A DNA stretch of 9,319 nucleotides, from the NCBI GenBank assembly GCA_030019105.1, contig JASEGY010000113.1, forward strand, positions 1-9,319, given 5' to 3'. A model generated the notes under the pieces. It searched no databases and had not been told where the DNA came from. It was given only the letters and a program-made list of their open reading frames with translations. The translations under genes were made by a program, and so were the position numbers. Shown here in pieces: positions 1 through 6,681 of the stretch; position 1 is the first letter of the stretch; each line of letters begins with the position of its first letter. This DNA is from a bacterium. Its GTDB lineage: Bacteria; UBA9089; JASEGY01.

Positions 1-54
1 ACCTCTGAACCTGACAACCTGAACGGGTTCTACCATAACTTTTGAAGAGGATAC
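1..54. repeat. Terminal inverted repeat, left copy
   Basis: This 54-bp segment matches the reverse complement of 9265-9318 at 53 of 54 positions; the only mismatch is at position 37. It is internally palindromic: CCTCT near its start pairs with AGAGG near its end, and GAACC pairs with GGTTC inside that. It lies just downstream of the sspB-like stop codon. The likeliest explanation is a dispersed repeat at which assembly stopped; a real element end is possible. Confidence 0.85.
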
Positions 55-64
55 ATTTGAAACT

Positions 65-511
65 TTACTTCTTCCTGCCAAAATCAACTTTTACTACATT
101 ATCTTTGTATTCGGCCCTGGGCTTCTCAATCTTCTCAACTCGGTCATTTCTATCAATCTTCTGCTCAACTCGTCCCTCTTTAACGGATTGATCTCCTGCT
201 ATAAACTGGATGTTTAATTCCGGAGAGTAAATAGCGACCATGTCATCTTCCGGTATGAAACACTTCTGAAGTGATCCGCCGAAGACCAACGTCGCTGTAA
301 TCCCTGAATCTCCCCAGCCAAAGTTCATTTGTCTGTTAAAGACAAGGACAAGGCCGTGTTCTCTTTCCTCAGGCAAGAACCCGCGCTTGCCTAAACTGAC
401 ATTATCCGAATATTTAACTATAACGAATACCCGGCCGGCGAGGTCCAGGGTTTCATAGAATATATATTTTTTTAGCTCATTAAGTCTTGCATGAATATCA
501 CTTGATTGCAT
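65..511 (-). CDS. sspB: SspB-like ClpXP protease adaptor
   Basis: The 148-aa protein resembles the ClpXP adaptor SspB, which delivers ssrA-tagged and some other substrates to the ClpX unfoldase in the cytoplasm. The core (about residues 25-105) has the SspB pattern: a strand containing VFVIVKYSD, then GLVLVFNRQMNF, then TATLVFGGSLQKCFIPEDD, ending in SPELNIQFI. A charged, probably disordered linker follows, and the C-terminus is VVKVDFGRKK. This resembles the ClpX-binding tail of known SspB proteins (LRVVK in E. coli; VVSLD-type tails in alphaproteobacteria). The start has AAGGTG four bases upstream. It is the last gene of the minus-strand array, about 80 bases after ino1, with a 9-bp repeat block between them. 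The family call rests on pattern recognition without an alignment; a generic SspB-like protein of unknown partner is the alternative. Confidence 0.68.
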   Translation of the reverse strand: MQSSDIHARLNELKKYIFYETLDLAGRVFVIVKYSDNVSLGKRGFLPEEREHGLVLVFNRQMNFGWGDSGITATLVFGGSLQKCFIPEDDMVAIYSPELNIQFIAGDQSVKEGRVEQKIDRNDRVEKIEKPRAEYKDNVVKVDFGRKK

Positions 512-539
512 ATCACCTTATTCCAATCTTAGTTGTGGC

Positions 540-587
540 TATAAGTCTTATAGGACTTATAGGTCCTATAGGACTTATAGGTCCTAT
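540..587. repeat. Tandem 9-bp palindromic repeat
   Basis: Five 9-bp units in a row (TATAAGTCT, TATAGGACT, TATAGGTCC, TATAGGACT, TATAGGTCC) are followed by TAT. Alternating ACT and TCC endings let adjacent units pair, giving two overlapping stems with arms ATAGGAC and GTCCTAT. The block fills most of the gap between the ino1 stop and the sspB-like start. There is no T-run, so it is not an obvious intrinsic terminator, but in the operon mRNA it could form stems that affect message stability or coupling. Confidence 0.85.
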
Positions 588-589
588 TT

Positions 590-1900
590 TCAATCATAGT
601 ACTCCTGCCCCAAATGGGTGATTAACTCTTCTCCCCGCATCCAGCGAAGGGTGTTCTTTAATTTCATCAATTGGATGAAGAGGTCGTGTTCCGGATAAAG
701 CTCCGGCGGCACCTGGGGTGATTTAAAATAAAAACTGAGCCACTCCTGGATACCCTTCATATTAGCCCTGGATGCCAGATCAAGAAACAGGCATAGATCA
801 AGGACAATCGGGGCCGCTAAGATGGAGTCCCGACAGAGGAAATCTATCTTTATCTGCATAGGATATCCCAGCCAGCCGAAGATGTCCAGATTATCCCACC
901 CTTCCTTGTTATCTCCACGGGGGGGGTAATAATTGATCCTGACCTTGTGATAAAAATCTTTGTAGAGGTCAGGGTATAGACCAGGTTGGAGGATATACTC
1001 CAGCACAGAGAGCTTGGATTCTTCTTTGGTCTTGAAAGACTCCGGGTCATCAAGGACCTCTCCGTCTCTATTACCGAGGATGTTAGTAGAAAACCAACCG
1101 GACAGGCCCAACATCCTGGCCTTAAGTCCCGGGGCCAGGATAGTCTTCATCAGGGTCTGGCCGGTCTTGAAATCCTTGCCGACAATAGGGGTATTAGTTT
1201 GTTTGGCCAGTTCAAGCAGGGCCGGGATGTCGGCTGAGAGGTTAGGCGCGCCATTGGCATAGGGGATTCCTTCTGAGATAGCGGCATAGGCATAGATCAT
1301 ACTCGGGGCAATGGCCTCATGGTTCTCCTTGAGGCCGGCCTCAAAACTTTCGATATTCTTATGAACCGGCTGTGGTTTCAGATAGACCTCAGTGCTGCCG
1401 CACCAGATCATCACCAGCCGGTCACATTGGTTTTCTTTCTTAAAGCGGCGGATGTCTTCTTTGAGCTGTTCGGCCAGGTCCATTTTAGTCCGGCCTTCTT
1501 TGATAAATCTCCCGTCCAATCGTTTAACATAATTCCGGTCAAAAACAGCCCGCATGGGACGGATTGTCTCCAATTCATCCTTGATGGAATTCAAAAGCGG
1601 TTCTTTCAGTACCCCGGCGTTAAGGGCAGCTTCATAGACATTGTCTTCAAAGATATCCCATCCCCCAAAGACAAGATCATTCAGGTCAGCCAGGGGGACA
1701 AAGTCCTTGATGGCCGGGATGCGTTGTTCCGTTCGTTTTCCCAGGCGGATAGTTCCCATCTGGGTCAAGGACCCGATCGGTTTTCCCAGCCCTTTCCTGA
1801 CAGCTATCGTTCCGGCAATAAAGGTAGTTGCCACGGCCCCTAAGCCGGGCAATAAAATCCCTAATCGCCCCTTTGGTTCCTCAATATTTAAAGCAGACAT
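590..1900 (-). CDS. ino1: myo-Inositol-1-phosphate synthase
   Basis: The 436-aa enzyme converts D-glucose 6-phosphate to 1D-myo-inositol 3-phosphate with NAD+ as cofactor, the committed step to inositol, inositol phospholipids and inositol-derived solutes; it is cytoplasmic. The Rossmann nucleotide-binding loop is GLGAVATTFIAG (19-30). The catalytic region carries NGAPNLSADIPALLELA (216-232), GKDFKTGQT (241-249) with family-conserved lysines, SGWFSTNILGNRDG (267-280) and KIDFLCRDSILAAP (351-364). The length fits the longer bacterial form rather than the roughly 370-residue actinobacterial one. A strong ribosome site, GGAGGTG, lies five bases before the ATG. It starts 14 bases after the DUF4340 stop, so the two are probably co-transcribed. 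No lesions are visible. The downstream use of inositol (for example in phosphatidylinositol) cannot be read from this window. Confidence 0.96.
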   Translation of the reverse strand: MSALNIEEPKGRLGILLPGLGAVATTFIAGTIAVRKGLGKPIGSLTQMGTIRLGKRTEQRIPAIKDFVPLADLNDLVFGGWDIFEDNVYEAALNAGVLKEPLLNSIKDELETIRPMRAVFDRNYVKRLDGRFIKEGRTKMDLAEQLKEDIRRFKKENQCDRLVMIWCGSTEVYLKPQPVHKNIESFEAGLKENHEAIAPSMIYAYAAISEGIPYANGAPNLSADIPALLELAKQTNTPIVGKDFKTGQTLMKTILAPGLKARMLGLSGWFSTNILGNRDGEVLDDPESFKTKEESKLSVLEYILQPGLYPDLYKDFYHKVRINYYPPRGDNKEGWDNLDIFGWLGYPMQIKIDFLCRDSILAAPIVLDLCLFLDLASRANMKGIQEWLSFYFKSPQVPPELYPEHDLFIQLMKLKNTLRWMRGEELITHLGQEYYD

Positions 1901-1914
1901 AATTCACCTCCATT

Positions 1915-2832
1915 TTATTCCTTGGCTTTCAGGTCTTCCACTTTTTTCATTATCGCTGACAGACTCCCTTTGTAAACCATAAAGATAGTCTCCTCGCCGT
2001 CTTTTCGGGCCAGGTATCGATTCTTCTGCTCATTTTCGGCTAAGAGGGAAAGACCCGTGGTCTCTCCGGAATCAAAACCGATCTTCAGGCGGAAATCAGG
2101 CTGGGAGAAATTCCTTCCCGGGGCAGTATCCTTAAAATCATTAGTTTGCAGGCTCGAAGCCGCTGAAAGAAGCTGGGTAATGGCTTTTGTATCAGCCAGG
2201 GATTCTTCCCCCTTAGATTCCATTTTCCATATCTCCCGCTTTTTCCAGAGCTTAGTGACTGAGTCAGTCTCACTTAAGGCAATCTCTTTTACTGCAGCCG
2301 GGTCAAAGTCAAAGATGGTTTTATCCCGCCAGTCCTTTGCTCTCCTGGTATAATGCCACCTGGCTACTCCTTTAACCAGGTATATTCCGTTAGAATCTGT
2401 CGGTCTGAGATAAGTGTGGGTATAATCAGGGCTTTGCTTACCGATAATGAAGGAGGAAAGGGATTTATCTCCTCCTGAGACCTTGACTATAATCCCGGCC
2501 GTATCAACTTCAAAGAGGGCCTGTTTTTCAGGAGACTCTGAAATTAGGGCTTCTCTCTCAAGGGAAAAGATATTGCCAAACAGGTCTTCCACGTAGGCCT
2601 GGTTGGCCCGATACTTGACCGGATCACTAATCCGCCACTCTCCTTCCTGTTTAGCCAGGACGACCTTTTCCTTGTCTCTGGTAATTTCAACTCCGGTAAT
2701 CTGGTCTTTTTCGATTTCCAGGATCGGGCCTAACTCCTCTCGGCTCCCCTTTTTTTCTTTCAAGGTCTCCAGATAAAAGACAGCTAACAGCAGGATAAAC
2801 AAAGCGACTAAAATGGTCGTGGATTTCTTCAT
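1915..2832 (-). CDS. DUF4340 membrane-anchored protein of Gld-type ABC cluster
   Basis: The 305-aa protein has one N-terminal membrane segment (about residues 5-22, rich in L, V, A and F after MKKS) and a soluble remainder predicted to lie outside the membrane. The repeated beta-strand pattern (VEITRDKEKVVLAKQEGEWRI, then KSLSSFIIGKQSPDYTHTYLR, then WRDKTIFDFDPAAVKEIAL) is typical of DUF4340. These proteins usually form the last gene of an ATPase, permease, GldG, DUF4340 set. Their biochemical role is unknown; a periplasmic auxiliary subunit is inferred. The start is preceded by GAGGGGA, and the stop of the upstream 131-aa gene lies inside this ribosome site. The gene is intact although the rest of the transporter is damaged. 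Confidence 0.85.
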   Translation of the reverse strand: MKKSTTILVALFILLLAVFYLETLKEKKGSREELGPILEIEKDQITGVEITRDKEKVVLAKQEGEWRISDPVKYRANQAYVEDLFGNIFSLEREALISESPEKQALFEVDTAGIIVKVSGGDKSLSSFIIGKQSPDYTHTYLRPTDSNGIYLVKGVARWHYTRRAKDWRDKTIFDFDPAAVKEIALSETDSVTKLWKKREIWKMESKGEESLADTKAITQLLSAASSLQTNDFKDTAPGRNFSQPDFRLKIGFDSGETTGLSLLAENEQKNRYLARKDGEETIFMVYKGSLSAIMKKVEDLKAKE

Positions 2833-2842
2833 TTAATTCCCC

Positions 2843-3238
2843 TCACCTTTCTCCGGGTACAAGATGGAGTTGTGCGTTAGCGGCTAACTCCATTGCAATT
2901 AGTTTCTGTTCTGACTTTTCCTCTGGCCAACCAATGATATTTGCGTGTCGGGGTGGATTATTGTCTGGCTTTACCTTCAAGCCTTTTTCCAGGACGTGGG
3001 ACGCAGAAATATCTGCCCGGCCCAACAGCGGCTTACTACGCTTCTGAGCTACCTCACGCTGACCGACCTCCCAAACTTCATAGTCCAGTAGGCCTGTAAT
3101 ACGAAAGACCGATGTTTCTCCATTGCGAGCCGGCAAAAATGCACTGTATTTAACTCTTCGATTTTGAGAGCTAAAACAACTCTTATTTAGGATATAGCGA
3201 GATATATCCTCTTCTGGCTTTAGTTGATCTAAATCCAA
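2843..3238 (-). CDS. Uncharacterised protein, second gene of a two-gene module
   Basis: I do not recognise a named domain in this 131-aa protein. It has no membrane segment or signal peptide. It looks like a compact enzyme-like or binding domain: SSQNRRVKYSAFLPARNGE, then SVFRITGLLDYEVWEVG, KPLLGRADISASHVLEKGL, and a C-terminal PPRHANIIGWPEEKSEQK followed by a helix. RRVKYSAFLP, GRADI and PPRHANIIGWP look like conserved-core motifs. The start is TTG, the only in-frame choice after an upstream TAG, with GGAG nine bases before it. Its first 10 bases overlap the end of the 149-aa gene, so translation is probably coupled. The stop lies in the DUF4340 ribosome site. The pair sits between gldG and DUF4340, genes that are normally adjacent, so it is probably a later insertion. 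It resembles hypothetical proteins I associate with accessory regions, but no function can be assigned. Confidence 0.8.
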   Translation of the reverse strand: MDLDQLKPEEDISRYILNKSCFSSQNRRVKYSAFLPARNGETSVFRITGLLDYEVWEVGQREVAQKRSKPLLGRADISASHVLEKGLKVKPDNNPPRHANIIGWPEEKSEQKLIAMELAANAQLHLVPGER

Positions 3239-3678
3239 CTTTCCCTACTCCATTGATATAAACGCCGAAGATTTTGGACGATGATTGGGGGTATTGATTC
3301 TCCAAAATATTCGGTTCCATGAATTTTGTTAATCCCAAATATTCCAGCATAAGTAAGTATATTCCCCCCACCACAGCTAACAACAAAAGTTAAATGTCTT
3401 CCTCTGTACCACTCTAACCCGATCTCGCCGGTTGGCTCGGCTAAGATTTCGGGCACAGGAACAGATGATGGCAACAGTTGAATTAATTTCCGCGCTTTGT
3501 AGAATGCATCTTCAGTCACAGGAGATGCGCCATAGCCATCCCAGTCTGCTTTGGAGCTTTCTTCATAAACCTCCAGGAGCGATTCAAGCGCCGCTTCTAA
3601 GGGGCGTCCAATTGTCACAGACTCGGTAATGGGTGCATTTGACAGATAGTCTTTAGTAATCGCTTGTAATGTTTCCAT
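3229..3678 (-). CDS. Uncharacterised protein, first gene of a two-gene module
   Basis: This 149-aa soluble protein has no recognised family. An N-terminal helical region (PLEAALESLLEVYEESSK, about 26-43) leads to the striking motif ADWDGYGASPVTEDAF, then a helix ending RKLIQLLPSSVPVPEI, then AEPTGEIGLEWYRGRHLTFVVSCGGG, where GEIGLEW and the following beta strand look like a core. The end is EYFGESIPPIIVQNLRRLY. The WDGYGA and PTGEIGLEW pattern recurs, as I recall, in unannotated small proteins, and it is often followed by a gene like the 131-aa one here. The ATG has no clear ribosome site upstream. It starts 50 bases after the gldG stop and overlaps the next gene by 10 bases. A toxin-antitoxin or defence role is possible from size and arrangement but unproven. 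Confidence 0.78.
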   Translation of the reverse strand: METLQAITKDYLSNAPITESVTIGRPLEAALESLLEVYEESSKADWDGYGASPVTEDAFYKARKLIQLLPSSVPVPEILAEPTGEIGLEWYRGRHLTFVVSCGGGNILTYAGIFGINKIHGTEYFGESIPPIIVQNLRRLYQWSRESWI

Positions 3679-5033
3679 TGTATTTGGGTAGACTGCTCAG
3701 CCACTAAGGCATCCTGGCACAACGCAGATCAAATCTCCCTTGCCTTTCTCCTGAGACGTCTCACCTGCCAGTATAAAAGTCCGCAGATAATCACCAGACC
3801 CGGCGGGCCAAACAGACTCGAATATTTAACCAGCTTTTTTATACCGGGTGTAATCTCTTTCAGCGACCGTGAAGTTACCTCTCTGGACCTGATGGTAATC
3901 AAGTCTTCATCCTGGGCCAGCCAGTCAACCAGATTCAGGAAGAAGGCCAGATTATTCTTGTTTCCCAGATATTTGTCCTGAATGAAATTGCCGTCCCCCA
4001 CCACCACAAGGCGGCCTTCTTTGCCTTCTTTAACTATTTTCACCGCAACAGGTTTGGTGTCAGGCAAATCACGGTTAGTAAAATAGCTCTTAAAATTCCC
4101 CATAATTATCGCGGCCAGAGGGATACTTTCTTTATTGAAATCCTGCACAGGCATTCTCCAGAGGGGATTAATGTCGAACCGGCCACTTTGAAGGCCGCTC
4201 TTTTTAGATGACCGGGCCAGAACAGTCGTAGTCAGATTATGCTTTTCAGCCGATGAGAGATCAAGCGAACTGGGAAAGTAAAAGGTCAGATTCTCCAGAT
4301 CCTTGACTGCAACATGGGATTTTTCCAGGTCGTGTATCTCCGGGAAAAAAGGATAGGGAATAGTGTTAGTAATAGTGAACCATCCCCGTCTTTGTTGGAT
4401 GTTGATCCGGGTATTCCTGGCATCAAAGAGCAGATCAGAGTTAATGTTAAAGCCATATTGAGTCAGCCAGTCATCCAGCTTAAGGTCGAGCAGCTCTGCC
4501 TTAGAGGTCTCGATTTCCGTATCAACTCTATTCAAGAGAAAAGCCAGCTTACCACCCTTCACCAGAAACTGATCAATAGCCAGCTTTTCCCAGTCACTTA
4601 AGACCTTCTTGGGGTTGAGGATGATTAACACCTCTATCCCGTCCGGAACCAGCTTGTCTGAGAGGTCAAGTGTCTGGACTTGATAAGTTTTAGCCAGGGT
4701 CTCCTGCGCCGTCCTGATGTCTTTATAAATATCAGGCTCTTCATGGCCGGTCAAAAAGGCGACCTTCTTTATCTCTTTGCTGGTCAAGCGCTTGATAGTG
4801 CTGGTAATGTCGTACTCCAGGCCGATGGTATTCTGGACCAGGGGGATAACCTCCTGACGGTCTTCGTAAAAGAAGGCGAGGCCCATATAAACCTTCTTGA
4901 GCTCAAATTTATCATTTTGAATGATATTGATCTGGACAGGCGGTATGCGGAAAGAGGAGGCTTCTTTTTCTAATTCCTCTGTAGAACCTGGATCAAGGAA
5001 TTCATAACTCAGCCGCCCGTGAGAATAACCCAC

Positions 5034-5082
5034 CTTTCGGTAACGTTATATAACAATTTTAATTCCAGCTATACTATTTTAT
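5034..5082. repeat. 49-bp direct repeat, copy 1
   Basis: It begins CTTTCGGTAACGTTATATAA and ends GCTATACTATTTTAT. It matches 5120-5168 at both ends (CTTTCGGTAA, TTATAT, ACAA, GCTATAC, ATTTTAT) and diverges in the middle. The period between the copies is 86 bp. Both copies lie inside the gldG insertion. Confidence 0.75.
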
Positions 5083-5119
5083 GTAGCCTGAGTGATTTAG
5101 TTCCCGGTGGCGCTTTCAG

Positions 5120-5168
5120 CTTTCGGTAATTTTATATGACAACCTCAGCTTTTGCTATACCATTTTAT
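5120..5168. repeat. 49-bp direct repeat, copy 2
   Basis: It begins CTTTCGGTAATTTTATATGA and ends GCTATACCATTTTAT. It has the same length as the copy at 5034-5082, in the same orientation, with conserved ends and a variable centre. The 37-bp spacer between the copies contains the GC-richer stretch GTTCCCGGTGGCGCTTTCAG. Confidence 0.75.
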
Positions 5169-5463
5169 ACTATTTCATAATTAAGATTGTTTAAAAAAAT
5201 TAAGCGAATAATGGGAATAAGTCTTGTATTCATCTAATTGATCCTTGAGATATCTGGCTGTGCTGCTGTAAGGATCGGGCAGGTTCTCGCTGAAGAAGGC
5301 CTTAATGGTTAATCTGTCTTTGAGCTCGCCAACTACCTTTCGGCTGGCATCAGACAGGGTATATATTTTCCCTTCAGTCAAATCGAGACGAGAGAAATAG
5401 CCTATAGAGAGAAGATTGATCAGGATAATGATTCCAAGCACAAGCAGGATAGAGGTGATGGAA

Positions 5464-5915
5464 TCAAGGCTGAAAGTGCTTTTCTTTTTCACTTGATAAT
5501 CTCCTTCTCATTGCAAGACTTGGATTCCGAGGAACCCGAATAACAACTATGCCGCTCGCTTGAACTGGTGGAAAACAGGTTACATCCGCGAAATCCAAGT
5601 CCAGCGTTACCAAACATCGCCGTTCACTACAACACACTTCATAGATATGTTGGTCTGAACATCCTTGTATAGCTCTTAAGATAAATATTTTGGGGTAAGC
5701 GAATTCAAGATAGGCTATGTAGCTTTCGGAGTTAATCCTTTAGGATTTCATTAGTTATGAAAGGCTAAAGCCTGAACTCCAAAGGATAGCCAACCCCAAA
5801 ATCTTTTTCTTAACCACTGTAGCCCTTGGGTATAGACTGTTTGAACGTCATGTCCTGTTGCCCGGAAAAGTTGCTGAGTTCGAGTTCCAAAATTCTCGTC
5901 GAGTTTAAAGTTCAT
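5464..5915 (-). pseudogene. DUF5615 PIN-like toxin, disrupted
   Basis: Two fragments of a DUF5615 protein can be read. DUF5615 is a PIN-like putative nuclease and the usual partner of a DUF433 antitoxin. The N-terminal fragment (5915-5817) starts at an ATG overlapping the DUF433 stop by 4 bp and reads MNFKLDENFG through GHDVQTVYTQGLQ, including the acidic LDEN motif. The second (5664-5464), in another frame, reads GCSDQHIYEVCCSERRCLVT, then LDLDFADV, GIVVIRVPRNPSLAM and soon a stop. A 138-bp miniature element lies between. The C-terminus also appears cut short: the usual closing strand of the family is absent and the frame ends 29 bases inside gldG. With an insertion, a frame shift and a missing end, toxin activity is very unlikely. 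Confidence 0.85.
5676..5813. mobile_element. 138-bp miniature inverted-repeat element in the DUF5615 gene
   Basis: The terminal inverted repeats are 21 bp with two mismatches (5676-5696 against the complement of 5793-5813; common parts TTAAGA and ATTTTGGGGT). The inner part (5728-5780) is a 53-bp folded core, GGAGTT to AACTCC with two side hairpins, shared with the elements at 7741 and 8586. The flanks on the gene strand, GGGCTACAGTGG and GAGCTATACAAGG, look like a diverged target duplication. It has no coding capacity, so any movement would depend on a transposase supplied in trans. Confidence 0.8.
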
Positions 5916-6154
5916 CCTGTCGCCCCGGCCAGGACTTCAACATATCGTTCCCGGCTCATTTCGGCTCCGTAGGCAATGGCAGCCCGAACATCCTCCTCCA
6001 TTAATTGAGGATATTCTGCAAGAATCTCCTCAATGCTCATTCCATTGGCCAGGAAATCAAGAAGCAGAGATACCCAGATTCTGGTACCACGAATGCAGGG
6101 TTTGCCGAAACAGACATTTGGGTCAATAGAAATACGCTGTAGGAGGAGATTCAT
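5912..6154 (-). CDS. DUF433 antitoxin (VapB45-like)
   Basis: The 80-aa protein has the DUF433 layout: QRISIDPNVCFGKPCIRGTR near the start (the conserved GKPCIRGTR motif), a winged-helix-like region SLLLDFLANGMSIEEILAEY, then PQLMEEDVRAAIAYGAE. DUF433 proteins act as DNA-binding antitoxins to adjacent DUF5615 PIN-like toxins. Here the toxin gene starts inside the antitoxin stop (ATGA overlap) but is broken, so the antitoxin looks intact and orphaned. The start has AAGGAG nine bases upstream, and its A overlaps the stop of a short upstream remnant (TAATG). It stands where a transporter permease would be expected. Confidence 0.9.
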   Translation of the reverse strand: MNLLLQRISIDPNVCFGKPCIRGTRIWVSLLLDFLANGMSIEEILAEYPQLMEEDVRAAIAYGAEMSRERYVEVLAGATG

Positions 6155-6258
6155 TACTGTTTACTCCTTACCACCACAATGCCTTTAAACCCCAAGAGAT
6201 ACGCTGTGTATCCATCGGGATGCTTTTCCTTAGCGCGGCGAAGCCGCAACCAAACCAA
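6154..6258 (-). pseudogene. Short ORF remnant, possibly HicB-like
   Basis: A short frame ends at TAATG, coupling it to DUF433. It reads LRRAKEKHPDGYTAYLLGFK then GIVVVRSKQ. The HPDGYxAY...G.KGIVV pattern resembles the first strands of small HicB-family antitoxin-like proteins, but there is no normal start and the C-terminal part (the expected GxGDTxEEA region) is missing. Upstream it runs into a stop within a 7-bp repeat array. A GC-rich hairpin (GCGGCTTCGCCGC) lies within it. It is best read as a decayed fragment; the family suggestion is weak. Confidence 0.35.
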
Positions 6259-6260
6259 TA

Positions 6261-6319
6261 TCAGGTGTCAGGGGTCAGGGGTCAGGATCACATCTTTCTC
6301 CTGATTCCTGATTCCTGAC
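6261..6319. repeat. Inverted pair of 7-bp repeat arrays
   Basis: Four units TCAGGTG, TCAGGGG, TCAGGGG, TCAGGAT (6261-6288) face three units TCCTGAT, TCCTGAT, TCCTGAC (6299-6319) across a short gap. The two arrays are complementary and can form a hairpin. They sit directly after the DUF2442 stop. Unlike the arrays around 7741 and 8586, this pair has no element between its arms. Confidence 0.9.
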
Positions 6320-6628
6320 TTAGAACTCATCTATGTTTTTACGAGAAGCCAGCCAGCGTTCATAAGATTTTTTGCTTTCACCACTGCGTTGCCCGGCAAG
6401 CAATCCCTCAATACCAATATGTTCGTCGAGGTCAGGCCACTCGATGGCATATCCATCTCCCAGCAATTGCCAGTTGTTCCGTTCTTTAAGAGACCCGTGT
6501 ACTAATCGAGGATACCATTCAAGTGGAACTACAATGCTACGGTCGTCGCTAAGGTCTGCCGTCAGTCTTTTATCCGTTATCGTAATGTTAACCACACCCG
6601 GCTCTATCTCAAGAACTAAAGTAGTCAT
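6320..6628 (-). CDS. DUF2442 domain protein
   Basis: The 102-aa protein carries the DUF2442 signature: beta strands at the start (VVNITITDKRLTADLSDDR), then VPLEWYPRLVHGSLKERNNW, then WPDLDEHIGIEGLLAG. The family is small, of unknown biochemical role, and often found beside DUF4160 in toxin-antitoxin-like pairs; no DUF4160 gene is seen here. A good ribosome site, GGAGG, lies seven bases before the ATG. It starts 53 bases after the ATPase stop, in the slot where the transporter permease would normally be, so it is probably an insertion. The C-terminal tail (SKKSYERWLASRKNIDEF) is charged and typical for the family. Confidence 0.9.
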   Translation of the reverse strand: MTTLVLEIEPGVVNITITDKRLTADLSDDRSIVVPLEWYPRLVHGSLKERNNWQLLGDGYAIEWPDLDEHIGIEGLLAGQRSGESKKSYERWLASRKNIDEF

Positions 6629-6681
6629 GCCAAGCCTCCAATAGTGTTCCTTCGTGCCTTACAACGAGCCGAGCTATCTGG

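Larger units (their letters stand above)
5019..5210. mobile_element. 192-bp insertion in gldG with internal direct repeats
   Basis: The insertion separates the two halves of the gldG reading frame. TATTCCCAT on one side and TATTCTCAC on the other (gene strand; 7 of 9 match) look like an aged 9-bp target duplication, and both code YSH. The insert is AT-rich and holds two 49-bp direct repeats with a 37-bp spacer. I see no clear terminal inverted repeats and no open frame. The net length is 64 codons, so the downstream part keeps its frame, but TAA stops lie within. The element type is unknown. Confidence 0.7.
3729..5492 (-). pseudogene. gldG: gldG-like ABC auxiliary gene, split by a 192-bp insertion
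   Basis: Two open pieces in the same register make up one GldG-type protein. GldG is an extracytoplasmic auxiliary component of Gld-type ABC transporters. The first piece (5492-5181) starts with GTG after AAGGAG, has a membrane helix at about residues 10-32, then the family motif RLDLTEGKIYTLSDASR, and runs to LDEYKTYSH. The second (5033-3729) resumes at YSHGRLSYEFLDPG and continues through PPVQINIIQNDKFELKKVY, GLEYDITSTIKRLT and FLTGHEEPD to a C-terminal membrane helix (LFGPPGLVIICGLLYWQV) and a basic tail. Between them lies an insertion with several in-frame stops. A 9-bp near-duplication coding YSH marks both sides. The second piece could restart at GTG 5033, but no good ribosome site precedes it and it would lack the N-terminal anchor. 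Probably inactive. Confidence 0.85.

Noticed and set aside
986..1843. Plus-strand open frames opposite ino1
   Set aside because: They are antisense shadows of a gene with clear family motifs and lack ribosome sites and recognisable domains.
3183..3386. 67-aa minus-strand frame across the junction of the 149- and 131-aa genes
   Set aside because: It lies in a different frame inside two better-supported genes and has no motif.
4314..4973. Plus-strand frames opposite the gldG C-terminal piece
   Set aside because: They are antisense to a region with strong GldG family similarity and show no ribosome site.
5019..5219. Programmed translational bypass or intron in gldG
   Set aside because: The duplicated YSH codons and in-frame length invite the idea, but the insert is too small for a group I or II intron, carries repeat-element features and has no recognised bypass signals; an old insertion is simpler.
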